The notes beneath the pieces were generated by a model. That model did not search any database. It worked only from the letters and a program-made list of their open reading frames with translations, and was not told where the DNA came from. A program made the position numbers and the translations under genes. Below, piece after piece: positions 1-8,013 of a DNA stretch of 64,000 nucleotides (the first letter of the stretch is position 1; every line of letters starts with the position of its first letter). The stretch spans positions 171,578-235,577 of the forward strand of contig NZ_KB900388.1 in assembly GCF_000378825.1 (NCBI RefSeq). Reading direction: 5' to 3'. The DNA is from Salinispora vitiensis. GTDB taxonomy: Bacteria > Actinomycetota > Actinomycetes > Mycobacteriales > Micromonosporaceae.

Positions 1-2208
1 CGAGAAGTCGTGCTGACCGCGGGTGAGGTTGCCGGCCCGGTCGAACCGGTACGGCAACTCCTCGCGAACCTGGCTGGCGGTGATGGTGCGGCGGGTCGGG
101 TCGACCGGCTGCCGCTCCTGCTCCTGCCCGCCCTGCGGGGCGGGGGTTAGCTGCGGTACGCCGAGCAGTGCACCGAGCTGCCCGCCACGGATCAGCCCGT
201 CGACCTGCTCGGCTGACAGCACGAGTCCGCCGTCGGGCACTGCTGGTGCCTCCGGCCGCGCCGGGGGTGACTGCGCGGCCACCAGTGCCTGGATCGCGCC
301 GGGCCGGGTCAGTAGCGCGGTCATCTGGTCCTGGTCCAGCTGCACACCGGCGGCCGGCGGCGTGGTCTGAGCCTCGGTCGGCTCCTGCTCGTCCGGCATC
401 CCGGATCGCCCCTTTCCATGTACGTTTCTGCTCGCGGCCACCTTGGTCACGCGGGCGTCGTCAAACGCGGGCATGGGCGTTGAGGATGTCTCCCGCCAGT
501 GCGCCCGCAACACGTCGTAGACCTGGTCCTTGTCGTCCCACACGACATCGCCGTCGGTGGGGTTGATCGAGAAGTCGACGCCGACGGAGAGCCCGTCGTA
601 GAGACCGTGCTGGGCGTCGTACAGCAGCTGGTCACGCTCAAGCTTGGCCGGGCTACCGTCCGGCCCGTCGAGTACCTGCAACTTGACGACCGGGCCATTA
701 CGGGTCTCTGTCACTGACGCGGTCACACCGACCGGTAGGTGGTGGTCGCGTAGGTGCTTGATCCGTGACACATTCGCGTACTGAAGTGACCCTGGCTTGA
801 ACCGAAACGCCAGCCCGTACTTACGGACAACCTTGTTGTACGGCACGGCCAGCCCGGTAATCGTGCGCTTCTCGACGTCGACCTTTGCCGGCTCGGCGCC
901 GCCCGCGAAGTCGCCACCGGCGAACGTCATAGCCGGACCATCGTCAGTGAAGCGGGCACCGGCGAGCCGAGACGCATCGACGTTTCTCTGGTTAATGTCC
1001 CCTACAGCCGGCGGCGGTTCGACCGGTGCGGAGCTGGCGGCTCGGGCTACCACGTCAGCCGAGATGCCGGCCTGCTCGCCGATCCATTGCTCGTCGACCA
1101 CACCCATGTCCTTAAGCGCCTTCCAGTAGGAGGCCTGGGCGGCGGCGTCAGGCTTTAGGTAGTCGGTCAGGTCGAAGGCGACGCGGTGACCACGACGGGT
1201 TACGTCGCCCATCGACAGCCGCTGTGTGATGGCCTGCATGAACGGCGCGTACGTTTCGTTGATCTTCGAGGTCCGGCGGTCCTGCGCGTTGAAATACGTC
1301 CGCGATGTCGTCGACACCCCGAGGTCTTCGGGATCCACCCCGAGCCCGTTGGCGATCTCCAGCGTGACCTGGCGTTGCAGCTCCACCAGCTGCACTTCGG
1401 CCGGCGACGGGGTGGCCACGTCGACCCGCTGCACGCTCGACGGGATCCAGCCGGTACCGCCCGCCTTGCGCGCCGCCTTCCATTCGGCGAGGAAGGCGTC
1501 GATCTCGTCGTCGCCCATCGGATCCACCGACGGATCAGCGCCGTCGGTGAAATAGTCCGTGGGGCGCGGATTGTCGGCGTAGGTGGCGGCCAGCCGGTCC
1601 AACAGCAAGGCTCGTCGGATCGCCCGCGCGTTCGCCGACAGCAATCCCGGGTTCGGGGAGTCGAAACGGATCACCCGGTCAACCGGGGTCGGCTCACCAT
1701 CAACCCACACGACCCGTACACCACGCGCGTCCACACCGGATGGGAAGGGGTTCACCGCGCCCGTCGGCTCGGTCAGGCTCACCGTGCGCACGTCGAGGTG
1801 CCGTGCGGCGACTGGGAAACCGGCGAAGTCCTGCGCGGTGATCAGCCACCATGAGATCCCGTCGAACGCCAAATCCTCGATCGTTTGAGCGAGGGTGACG
1901 ACGTTCGGCAGGTCCGGGTCGATCTGCTCTAGAAACGGGCTACGAACAATCTCTAGGCCCTTGTACGACCGCAACGGCAACGTCGCAATCGAGCACAACG
2001 AGTTACGGCCCCGCTGGACTGCCGCGACCGACAGCGCCTGTTCCCGACTAACCCGTCCCGGGGTGCCCGCGTGCATGTCCGCGACCACCCGATCAACCGG
2101 CCGCACCGTCGAATCGAAGGTGGCCTGCGGCATCTCGTCCAGGGCCAGCGGGCGGGGTGCGGACAGCAGCTCCCATAGCTGCTGTCTCGCCGCGCTCAGC
2201 CATCCCAC
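1..2208 (-). CDS. Phage portal / prohead protease / capsid fusion (polyprotein), C-terminus outside the window
   Basis: One uninterrupted frame of 736 codons runs from GTG 2208 off the left edge. An in-frame TAG at 2218-2220 lies four codons upstream, so no earlier start is possible; a G-rich tract (GGGTGGGGGC) precedes the GTG. Residues 1 to about 385 read as an HK97-type portal (for example NETYAPFMQAITQRL). Residues about 430-595 read as an HK97-family prohead protease: EKRTITGLAVPYN near 446, candidate catalytic His489/490 in RDHHLPVG, Ser541 in GLSVGVDF, and a closing TPMPAFDDARVTKVA. Residues 604-736 look like a Pro/Gln-rich scaffold-like linker leading into a capsid N-arm (ELPYRFDRAGNLTRGQ). 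Codon 604 is an ATG (399) with GGAAAGGGG about 9 nt upstream, so the capsid part could also be translated separately. Protease-capsid fusions are known in phages; having the portal in the same frame is unusual. It lies 80 bp after terminase. Domain boundaries are approximate. Confidence 0.85.
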   Translation of the reverse strand, partial: MGWLSAARQQLWELLSAPRPLALDEMPQATFDSTVRPVDRVVADMHAGTPGRVSREQALSVAAVQRGRNSLCSIATLPLRSYKGLEIVRSPFLEQIDPDLPNVVTLAQTIEDLAFDGISWWLITAQDFAGFPVAARHLDVRTVSLTEPTGAVNPFPSGVDARGVRVVWVDGEPTPVDRVIRFDSPNPGLLSANARAIRRALLLDRLAATYADNPRPTDYFTDGADPSVDPMGDDEIDAFLAEWKAARKAGGTGWIPSSVQRVDVATPSPAEVQLVELQRQVTLEIANGLGVDPEDLGVSTTSRTYFNAQDRRTSKINETYAPFMQAITQRLSMGDVTRRGHRVAFDLTDYLKPDAAAQASYWKALKDMGVVDEQWIGEQAGISADVVARAASSAPVEPPPAVGDINQRNVDASRLAGARFTDDGPAMTFAGGDFAGGAEPAKVDVEKRTITGLAVPYNKVVRKYGLAFRFKPGSLQYANVSRIKHLRDHHLPVGVTASVTETRNGPVVKLQVLDGPDGSPAKLERDQLLYDAQHGLYDGLSVGVDFSINPTDGDVVWDDKDQVYDVLRAHWRETSSTPMPAFDDARVTKVAASRNVHGKGRSGMPDEQEPTEAQTTPPAAGVQLDQDQMTALLTRPGAIQALVAAQSPPARPEAPAVPDGGLVLSAEQVDGLIRGGQLGALLGVPQLTPAPQGGQEQERQPVDPTRRTITASQVREELPYRFDRAGNLTRGQHDFS

Positions 2209-2288
2209 GCCCCCACCCTACCCGCCCGCCCGAAGAATCATCGGTTTGGGGTGGCTCAAACCTTCGAATCTTCGGTTCAACTCGCTGT

Positions 2289-3812
2289 CTACGCGTTACG
2301 TGCGCGACGAGACACGTGGCGCGATACCGGAGCCGTCCGCGCCAGATGCACCGCCCCCGCCACCGCCCACACCGCGTCAACCGGCTGATCCCCGGCCCGA
2401 CCAAACACCCACGCATCACCCCGCGCCAGCCTTTCCGCCGCCCCGATCTGCGCGTCGAGCATGGCCTGACCCGAGTGCGCCAACGTGCCTGCGGTGATCT
2501 CCTTGGCCAGGCCCATGCACACCGCGGTCGTCTCCCCACGGATCTCCGCCACCGCAACACCGCGCGGCGGCCAACCACGTACACCGTGCTGGCGCCGGTC
2601 CGCGAGCTTCGCCGCCACGGCTGCCGCCGGACCGGCCGGAAACCACCCGAGCGTCGTCGGCCGGACCCGCTGCGCCCAGCCGGCGAGTTCCCGCTCCAAC
2701 TGCGAGGCCGCGTCCGGGCCCGACCACTCGTGCACCGTCTCCACGCGCACCCGCTGATCCTCAAGCACCGCCACCGCGAGGGTTGCGTGGTTTCCGTCCG
2801 GGGACAGGTCCACACACGCCGCCAGACGCTGCCGCTGCGCCACGTCGACCGGCGCCGGGTCCAGGCACGCTGCCCAGTGCCGCGGGTCGATCGCCGCATC
2901 CAGCTTGTTGACCCGCACGCACAGGATCTCGGTCAGGAACGTCGCCAGCTCCTCACCACCGTTTCGTGTCGCCCGACGAGCATCCGCCAGCAGATCACCC
3001 AGCTCGGTACGGCGCCCCAGATTCGGATTCGCCTGAGCGAGTGCGGCCGGGTCCTCCGGATCGGAACCCTCCGGCGCCGACCACTCCAGCAGCCCCAGCC
3101 GCTCATCACCCTCACCGGAGGCGATGAACGCCACGGCCTCCCTGCGCAGCGAGTCCAGCACCACGCTGGACGTATCACCCTGGTTCGTGATCGCCACCAC
3201 CTGACCGCGCGGACGGGCCGACATCGCGTTATACGCAGCACCCCACGCCGACCAATCCGCATGCTCGCGCAGCTCGTCGAGCACCAACCGGTCGATCGAC
3301 AGCGACCGGCCCCCCTTACGGTTACTCGCCGCGATCTTGTACCGGGATCCGTGCACCGTCGTCAGGCACTCCTCACCGGCCGCCTTGCGCACCGCATTCG
3401 CCGGCAGTTCCGCCGCCAGGTCCGGCACGGTCTCCGCTACCTCCACCGTCGTCTGCCACGACTCCTTGGCGTACCCCAGGTTCGTTGACGTGCCCAACAC
3501 CATCGGCCACCGCTCCACGAACAGCCAGAACAGCGTCAACACCTGACACAGGTACGTCTTGCCCTGCTGCCGCGCCACGATGATCAACAGCTTTCGGAAC
3601 CTCGGCCGCCCATCGGCCAGCAACTCCCCACCATGAATCGCCGCCCACCGCTGCCACGCGTCCAACGGCCGACCCAACACATGCTCGGCGAACCACGCCA
3701 CATCAAACCCGTACGACAATGCCGCGGTCAGCGCACACCCACACCCACACTCACCCGCCGCACCCGAGGCCAGCGGCGGCGTGAACACCCGCGCGACCGT
3801 GCTACCCAGCAC
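2289..3812 (-). CDS. Phage terminase large subunit
   Basis: This is the ATP-driven DNA-packaging motor and headful or cos nuclease. The ATPase half has a Walker A variant (VARQQGKT, about residues 79-86) and a Walker B with catalytic Glu (SIDRLVLDE, about 173-180). The C-terminal nuclease half begins with the usual acidic strand ACVDLSPDGNH (Asp about 335). The frame extends back to an ATG at 3878, but that start would overlap the small subunit by 77 bp and add a low-complexity Gly/Ser/Val stretch. GTG 3812 (or 3815), with GGGAG about 7 nt upstream and overlapping the end of the small-subunit gene, fits the coupling used throughout this operon. About 507 residues, normal for the family. The portal fusion follows directly. 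Identification is firm; the start is a choice. Confidence 0.9.
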   Translation of the reverse strand: MLGSTVARVFTPPLASGAAGECGCGCALTAALSYGFDVAWFAEHVLGRPLDAWQRWAAIHGGELLADGRPRFRKLLIIVARQQGKTYLCQVLTLFWLFVERWPMVLGTSTNLGYAKESWQTTVEVAETVPDLAAELPANAVRKAAGEECLTTVHGSRYKIAASNRKGGRSLSIDRLVLDELREHADWSAWGAAYNAMSARPRGQVVAITNQGDTSSVVLDSLRREAVAFIASGEGDERLGLLEWSAPEGSDPEDPAALAQANPNLGRRTELGDLLADARRATRNGGEELATFLTEILCVRVNKLDAAIDPRHWAACLDPAPVDVAQRQRLAACVDLSPDGNHATLAVAVLEDQRVRVETVHEWSGPDAASQLERELAGWAQRVRPTTLGWFPAGPAAAVAAKLADRRQHGVRGWPPRGVAVAEIRGETTAVCMGLAKEITAGTLAHSGQAMLDAQIGAAERLARGDAWVFGRAGDQPVDAVWAVAGAVHLARTAPVSRHVSRRARNA

Positions 3813-4104
3813 CACGCCGCTCCCGACGCTCCCGCAACTCATCGAGCCGACTCCGGACACCATCACCGCCACTGCCACCCTTCACCCCACGACCGGCCGG
3901 GCTCATCCCCAACGCCGTCAACACCGCCAACAACTTCGGCCCCAACCGATCCACGGTGTCCCCGTCGCCGTCGTCCAGCTCGGACGCGTACCGCTGCGCC
4001 AACCGCACAGCAGCACCGTCACGGGGCAGCAACTCGGCATCCGTCAACGAATCCGCCAACGCCTCAGAGATTGAGCCACCACTACCAGACAAAATGATCA
4101 CCAT
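3802..4104 (-). CDS. Phage terminase small subunit (actinophage type)
   Basis: A 100-residue protein immediately upstream of, and overlapping, the large terminase. Terminase small subunits recognise packaging sites and load DNA onto the large subunit. The C-terminal half (KLLAVLTALGMSPAGRG... RLDELRERR) matches the short pattern common in actinophage small subunits: Leu-Gly-Met-Ser/Thr-Pro followed by an Arg-rich tail starting with LDELR. The N-terminal part is acidic and helical. The assignment rests on this motif and on gene order; there is no recognisable catalytic domain to confirm it. Confidence 0.75.
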   Translation of the reverse strand: MVIILSGSGGSISEALADSLTDAELLPRDGAAVRLAQRYASELDDGDGDTVDRLGPKLLAVLTALGMSPAGRGVKGGSGGDGVRSRLDELRERRERRGAG

Positions 4105-4178
4105 CCCTCAGTGGTCGCGCGCAAAAAAAGAACATGGCGGCGGGTGTCGCCGGCCCCCCACCTCGGAAAAAGCGGCGC

Positions 4179-4490
4179 TCACCATCGGCTTACCGCCCGA
4201 TTCGGCGGGTCCGCGTGCGCTGTCGGGTCTCCGATGTGCAGGTTGCAGGCCCGGCACGCGGCCACGATGTGCTGCGGGTCGTCACCGGTGACGGTGCGGC
4301 CGTGGGTGTGGTGTGCGTGTCCGGCGTTGGGCCCGCCGGGCAGGGCCAGCCTGGTGCAGGTGTGCTGGCCGGGCACTCGGTCGCACCAGCCGTCGGCGTG
4401 GGCGCGGCACCGGTAGCCGTCGCGGGCGAGCACGTGTGCGCGTAGTCGTCTCCAGGCGCTGGTGCTGCCGCCGCGCCATGCGCTACTCAC
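4179..4490 (-). CDS. HNH endonuclease
   Basis: A 103-residue small nuclease just before the terminase pair. HNH proteins in this position are common in tailed phages and often assist terminase cleavage of concatemers. Visible features: an N-terminal basic segment (WRRLRAHVLARDGYRC), zinc-type cysteines around YRCRAHADGWCD, the central HAHHTHGRTV histidines, and a closing AACRACNLHIGDP in which the CxxC and the His/Asn environment complete the beta-beta-alpha-metal fold. GTG 4490 overlaps the upstream stop as GTGA, so I prefer it to the ATG at 4511. A gap of about 70 bp separates it from the small terminase. Confidence 0.85.
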   Translation of the reverse strand: MSSAWRGGSTSAWRRLRAHVLARDGYRCRAHADGWCDRVPGQHTCTRLALPGGPNAGHAHHTHGRTVTGDDPQHIVAACRACNLHIGDPTAHADPPNRAVSRW

Positions 4491-5143
4491 GGCGCGGCCT
4501 CCAGGGGGCACGCCGCGGCGGCCATGTTGATGAGGGCGACGAGGTGGCGGGCGATGCCGTCGTACTCGTCGGTGACGGCCCCGGGATAGGCCGCGTCCCA
4601 GCGGTCATGCCAGCCCTCCAAGAGGTCGCGAATGGCTGCCCAGCGTTCGTCGGCGGTGCGCGCGGCGGCGAACTCCGCCGTGGAGTAGTCGAGGAACGCC
4701 TGCATGTCGATTGGGGGGTATGTATCCCGCTCGGGGCCTACGCGGGGCTGTGCGTGGCTCTCAGCGGGCGGCACGGCATCCTGCGCGCCGCCGGCCGTGG
4801 AACCGGGGCGGGTGGCGTATCGCGCCTGTACCTCGTCGAGTTGCTCGACCACGTCGTCGAGGGTGGCGATCAGGTCGCGTGCGGTGGTGAGGGTGGCGCG
4901 TGCGCGGTGTCGTTGCGCGGCGAGCTGGTCGATCAGCTCGCGGGTCTCGCCGAGGGCGGCGCGGGCCTGGTCCCGCTCTGCTGCGAGCTGGTCAATCCGC
5001 TCGGCGGCTCCGGCGGGGCCGGTGGTCCGGGCCCGGTTAAGTGCTGCCCACACCTCGGAGAGCCGGTCGAGGGCGGCGTCGCGCTCGATGGTGATGGTGG
5101 CACCGTTGTCGTCGCGGTGGATGGGTAGACGGGCGTGGGTCAT
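4487..5143 (-). CDS. Hypothetical coiled-coil phage protein
   Basis: A 218-residue soluble protein. Residues about 20-105 are heptad-like and rich in Ala, Arg, Glu and Leu (AERIDQLAAERDQARAAL is repeated nearly verbatim about 20 residues later), indicating a coiled coil. Residues about 140-215 form a second, globular segment with aromatic residues (DMQAFLDYSTAEFAAARTADER). No enzymatic motif is seen. The start is preceded by AGGAGACGCC and lies 9 bp after the preceding gene; its stop overlaps the HNH gene. Its place in the early-to-late transition region of the prophage does not define a function. Confidence 0.7.
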   Translation of the reverse strand: MTHARLPIHRDDNGATITIERDAALDRLSEVWAALNRARTTGPAGAAERIDQLAAERDQARAALGETRELIDQLAAQRHRARATLTTARDLIATLDDVVEQLDEVQARYATRPGSTAGGAQDAVPPAESHAQPRVGPERDTYPPIDMQAFLDYSTAEFAAARTADERWAAIRDLLEGWHDRWDAAYPGAVTDEYDGIARHLVALINMAAAACPLEAAP

Positions 5144-5152
5144 GGCGTCTCC

Positions 5153-5389
5153 TCAGGTGTGCTGGGCGTGTCGGCGTGGGGTGGCCTGCTCGTCGAGGGT
5201 TTGACCCCAGCGGGTGGCGCAGGGATCGCAGATGCGCAGCCGTCCCCAGTGCTCGTTACCGACATGCTCGTCACCGGGGGGCAGGGCGGCGGCAAGGTAC
5301 CGGTCGCCGGGGCGGATGGTGTTCGCGCAGGGCTCTGCCTGGCAGTCGTGGGCGGTGCGGGCGGTGTGGACGGTGTGGATCTCAGACAT
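5153..5389 (-). CDS. Small Cys-containing hypothetical phage protein
   Basis: A 78-residue protein with two spaced Cys pairs (HDCQAEPCAN near residue 15 and ICDPCATRWG near 53). They could form a single zinc ribbon or treble-clef-like site of the type often found in actinophage small proteins. Its acidic middle and C-terminal basic tail give no further clue. It sits between the replication genes and the coiled-coil protein, in the same direction. I do not recognise a family. Confidence 0.6.
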   Translation of the reverse strand: MSEIHTVHTARTAHDCQAEPCANTIRPGDRYLAAALPPGDEHVGNEHWGRLRICDPCATRWGQTLDEQATPRRHAQHT

Positions 5390-5403
5390 GGCGGCGGGTC
5401 TTC

Positions 5404-5901
5404 TCAGGCGGACTTGCGGCGGACGATTTGGTTCAGGACGTCGCCGACGGACGACAGGCCCGGCACGCGGCCGGTTTTTCGTTCGGCGTGGGCGCGGTCG
5501 AGTGCCCGTTGGCGGATCTCGTCAGATGGCGTCAGCGGCTGGGGCGGTTCTTCGTCGGTTGGTGTGTTCGCGGCGGCGATGGCTTGTCGGCACAGTTCGG
5601 CGCCGCGGGCGGCCCGTGCGTCGCGGGTGGCGTCGTCCTCGTATCGCGATGGCAGGGCCCGGACCTGGTGGGCGACCTGGCGGCGCCGTTCGTCGCGAAT
5701 GGTGCGGGTGTGGTGGCGGATGTGCGCCGGCATGATTCGGTCGGTGCTGTCGCGGTAGTGGCGTCGGAGGGCTTCGCGGGCCTCGGGGTAGGTGATGTCG
5801 TGGAGGTCTTCGTGCCAGGCGAGGACGTCGGCGTCTCCGACGGTGCGTAGGTCGCGGGCTGCGGCAGCGGCGAGGATGAGCGCTGTTTCGGCTTTGGTCA
5901 T
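5404..5901 (-). CDS. Conserved phage protein next to the replication initiator
   Basis: A 165-residue protein translated from ATG 5901, which overlaps the stop of the upstream gene as ATGA and has a strong AGGAGG ribosome site. A longer frame upstream is an Arg/Pro-rich shadow of the neighbour. The N-terminal half (TKAETALILAAAAARDLRTV, then ADVLAWHEDL) followed by Arg/His-rich helices is a pattern I associate with actinophage proteins encoded directly after replication initiators, whose function I do not know. The coupling suggests a replication accessory role, for instance a helicase-loader partner, but no ATP-binding motif is present. Confidence 0.7.
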   Translation of the reverse strand: MTKAETALILAAAAARDLRTVGDADVLAWHEDLHDITYPEAREALRRHYRDSTDRIMPAHIRHHTRTIRDERRRQVAHQVRALPSRYEDDATRDARAARGAELCRQAIAAANTPTDEEPPQPLTPSDEIRQRALDRAHAERKTGRVPGLSSVGDVLNQIVRRKSA

Positions 5902-6716
5902 GACGCCTCCTCTGCGGCGTAGCGGGCGGCGAGTTCGAGGGCGGCGTTGACCCGCTGGTCGGTAGTGGATGGTCGGAGAGCCTGGCTGCGTTGGGCGGTG
6001 AGGCGGAGTTGGTCGTACTTTTCGCGGAGTTTGGGCATCGAGAGGATGTTGGAGCGCCAGAACTGGTCGTCTTGGCACCAGTCGATGCAGCGGGTGATCT
6101 GGTCGACGGTGCGGCCGTCGCGGTCGATGAGTCGTCGGGCGGCGTCGCGCCACGCTTTGGTGATCGTGGGGCGTTTGGAGCCGTTGGCTTCGATGCGGTC
6201 GGCGAGGTGGCGGCAGATCTGCTCGACGTCGATTCGGTCGGGGATCGCGACGTCCTTCGTCGGGTGCGGCGAAGGAGAAGGTTCTACTGACGGTTCTATT
6301 GACGGTTCAAGGACGGTTCCGGGTGAACGCCGTTCGGGGGTGACCCGAACGGCGTTCGGGGGTAGGGGTGAACCGTGTTCGGGGGGCCGAACTGTGTTCG
6401 GGGGAACATCGTTCGGGGGGTGAACGGTGTTCGGGGGTGAACGGTGTTCGGGGGTAGGCATGACGACGCGGTACCGGTTACAGCCCTTCGGGCCGCTGTT
6501 GCGCCCCACAAACAACTCGCCCAGCTCGACCAGGCGGGCGATGGCCTTCTGCACACCCCGGTCGGTCAGCCCGGTCTTGCGGACCAGCTCGGCCATGCTC
6601 GGGTAGGCGTTACTGCCGTCATCCGCGGCGCAATCGGCGATGGCGAGCAGGACCAGACGGTCAGTTTTGGTTGACCGCGACTGTTCCCACACCCAGGTCA
6701 TTACCCGGACACTCAT
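5898..6716 (-). CDS. Replication-initiator-like winged-helix protein with internal repeat segment
   Basis: A 272-residue protein. Residues about 10-85 form a helix-turn-helix/winged-helix domain (LVLLAIADCAADDGSNAYPSM, then ELVRKTGLTDRGVQKAIARL, then GELFVGR) typical of phage replication initiators and replisome organisers. Residues about 88-135 are a proline-rich segment made of repeats such as PPNTV and TPEHRSP, encoded by the GTTCGGGGG DNA repeats listed separately. The C-terminal part (about 150-270) is helical (AWRDAARRLIDRDGRTVDQI, then FWRSNILSMPKLREKY) and resembles the C-terminal region of DnaD/RepO-like proteins. ATG 6716 has GAGG upstream; Met6 is an alternative start. DNA-binding head, repeats in the middle of the gene and a helical tail together recall lambda gene O. 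Confidence 0.75.
   Translation of the reverse strand: MSVRVMTWVWEQSRSTKTDRLVLLAIADCAADDGSNAYPSMAELVRKTGLTDRGVQKAIARLVELGELFVGRNSGPKGCNRYRVVMPTPEHRSPPNTVHPPNDVPPNTVRPPEHGSPLPPNAVRVTPERRSPGTVLEPSIEPSVEPSPSPHPTKDVAIPDRIDVEQICRHLADRIEANGSKRPTITKAWRDAARRLIDRDGRTVDQITRCIDWCQDDQFWRSNILSMPKLREKYDQLRLTAQRSQALRPSTTDQRVNAALELAARYAAEEAS
6332..6454 (+). repeat. Seven iteron-like direct repeats (GTTCGGGGG), candidate prophage replication origin
   Basis: Seven copies of GTTCGGGGG start at 6332, 6354, 6377, 6396, 6411, 6429 and 6446, with spacings of 22, 23, 19, 15, 18 and 17 bp. Several are extended to GTGTTCGGGGGTGAACG. All lie inside the initiator-like gene, between its DNA-binding and C-terminal halves, as the lambda origin lies in gene O. 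That they are initiator-binding sites is inference; simple coding repeats are the alternative. Confidence 0.55.
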
Positions 6717-6795
6717 CGATCCTCGACGTCCTATCTGTGCGCTGTTCTGTGCGGGGGTGGTCGTGGCCCCGCCCCTCCCGGGGCCGCCCGACCGG

Positions 6796-7053
6796 TCAGG
6801 GGGTGGCGCGGAGGCGGGTGATGATTTCGTGGGGCGTGGGCCGGTGGATGGCCGTCAGAGCGAGGCCGTGCCGGGCAGCGATGGCGGCCAGGACGTCGCG
6901 GGAGATGTCCTGCTTCGGGTCGCCGAGGCAGTGGATGGTCCAGGCGACGAGGGCGGCGTCGCGGTCCTCGTGCAGCGCTGGTTTGCGCGTTGCGTAGGCC
7001 CTGAAGTGATCGGCACGGTCAGCACACCACTGTTTGATGTCCAATGTGCTCAT
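6796..7053 (-). CDS. Hypothetical small phage protein
   Basis: An 85-residue soluble protein from ATG 7053, which overlaps the preceding stop as ATGA and follows AGGAGACACACGT. A longer upstream frame is a shadow. The sequence (STLDIKQWCADRADHFRAYA, then AAIAARHGLALTAI) is predicted alpha-helical, with no cysteine or nucleotide-binding motif that identifies a family. About 80 bp separate its stop from the initiator-like gene, so a small regulatory gap exists there. Confidence 0.6.
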   Translation of the reverse strand: MSTLDIKQWCADRADHFRAYATRKPALHEDRDAALVAWTIHCLGDPKQDISRDVLAAIAARHGLALTAIHRPTPHEIITRLRATP

Positions 7054-7403
7054 ACGTGTGTCTCCTTGATTCGGGCGATGATGCCGCGGACCGTGGACGC
7101 GGGTATGCCGGTCGTGGCAGCGATCTGCCGGTGTGACCAGTGCAGGCCGGCCAGTCGGCGTACGACGGTGTCGTTGTCGGCCAGCCCGGCGACGTCCACT
7201 GGTTCGTCGGCGGGTAGGGGCTGGGCTGGCGCCTCGCATACGAGCCGGTCCCCGGTGACGGTCCAGGTTGGTTGTCCGGTGATGCGGGCGCCGTCGGTGC
7301 GGGCCATGGCGTCGAGGCCGGCGGACGCCTCAGCGATCAGGGCCGAGCGGGTGCGGGTGTCGTCGAGGATGGGCCACACAGCCCGGTACAGGTGGCAGGT
7401 CAC
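7050..7403 (-). CDS. Small phage protein with C-terminal helix-turn-helix
   Basis: A 117-residue protein from GTG 7403, which overlaps the upstream stop as GTGA. The last about 45 residues (DTVVRRLAGLHWSHRQIAAT, then GIPASTVRGIIARI) form a clear helix-turn-helix of the kind in sigma region 4 or resolvase C-termini, so DNA binding is likely. The N-terminal half starts with a Cys/His/Trp-rich stretch (TCHLYRAVWPILDD) of unknown role. It may be an operon regulator or a replication accessory protein. Confidence 0.65.
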   Translation of the reverse strand: MTCHLYRAVWPILDDTRTRSALIAEASAGLDAMARTDGARITGQPTWTVTGDRLVCEAPAQPLPADEPVDVAGLADNDTVVRRLAGLHWSHRQIAATTGIPASTVRGIIARIKETHV

Positions 7404-7792
7404 TGGTCGCTCCCATCGCGGAGCCGGTCCAGCTCGGCGGCCAGCTCCCGCCGCAGCGCCTCCAGCCGGTGCACCTCGGCGACCCACCCAGGTACGTCGT
7501 CGGCCACGGCGGCAGCGAGCAGTGCGACGTCTGGCTGCCGGCCACTGTCGCGGGCGTCGGCGTACGCCGTGTACCGGCTGGTCATGGTGTTCAGGTCGGC
7601 CGGTGCCGGCCGGGGGCCCGGGGCCGGCATGACACCGGCCCCGGGCTCGTAGCCGCCGCATCCGCACGTCGAGGTGGAGCAGCCGCCCCGGCGGCCTGCC
7701 CGCAGTGTGTGTAGCGGCTCCAGGTGCCCGCACACGCACCAGCCCGGCTCCCGCACCGGCCCGCCGAGGGCGGCATCTCGGTCGCGGATCAC
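7400..7792 (-). CDS. Cys-rich hypothetical phage protein
   Basis: A 130-residue protein from GTG 7792 (GTGA overlap with the upstream gene). Residues about 18-50 contain WCVCGHLEPLHT, then CSTSTCGCGGY. This C-x-C-x-H ... C-x4-C-x-C pattern could bind one zinc ion and recurs in small actinophage proteins. The C-terminal about 60 residues are a helical, probably coiled-coil, segment (VHRLEALRRELAAELDRL). Function unknown. The longer frame starting at 7924 overlaps the neighbour entirely and is rejected. Confidence 0.6.
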   Translation of the reverse strand: MIRDRDAALGGPVREPGWCVCGHLEPLHTLRAGRRGGCSTSTCGCGGYEPGAGVMPAPGPRPAPADLNTMTSRYTAYADARDSGRQPDVALLAAAVADDVPGWVAEVHRLEALRRELAAELDRLRDGSDQ

Positions 7793-8013
7793 GACCGGCC
7801 CTTGCCGGCCACCGGGGCGCACGGGCACCCGCTGACATCCATCACCGCCGGCCCGGAAGACACCGCCGCCCAGCACGGCAACTCCCGCTCGGCGGCGGTA
7901 GCGCACAGCGGAGCGGAGCAGCATCCGCAGGATGCGCAGTCAGGCGACGGCGGGCGGGCCCACGTGTGCTCTACCTCGATGGCGTTGCCGTAGTACGGAT
8001 CTGCGTGGGTCAC
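7789..8013 (-). CDS. Small Cys-rich hypothetical phage protein
   Basis: A 74-residue protein with eight cysteines, including CASCGCCSAPLC near residue 26 and SGCPCAP near 61, suggesting metal binding. The start (ATG 8013) overlaps the stop of the 177-residue upstream gene as ATGA, and its own stop overlaps the next GTG start. No family is recognised. Confidence 0.55.
   Translation of the reverse strand: MTHADPYYGNAIEVEHTWARPPSPDCASCGCCSAPLCATAAERELPCWAAVSSGPAVMDVSGCPCAPVAGKGRS

Noticed and set aside
1148..2899. Several 100-270-residue frames overlapping the left part of the window
   Set aside because: They are other frames of the long portal-protease fusion, which is open across the whole interval but lacks a stop inside the window.
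2157..3488. 443-residue plus-strand frame across terminase
   Set aside because: Arg/Pro/His-rich shadow of the terminase gene.
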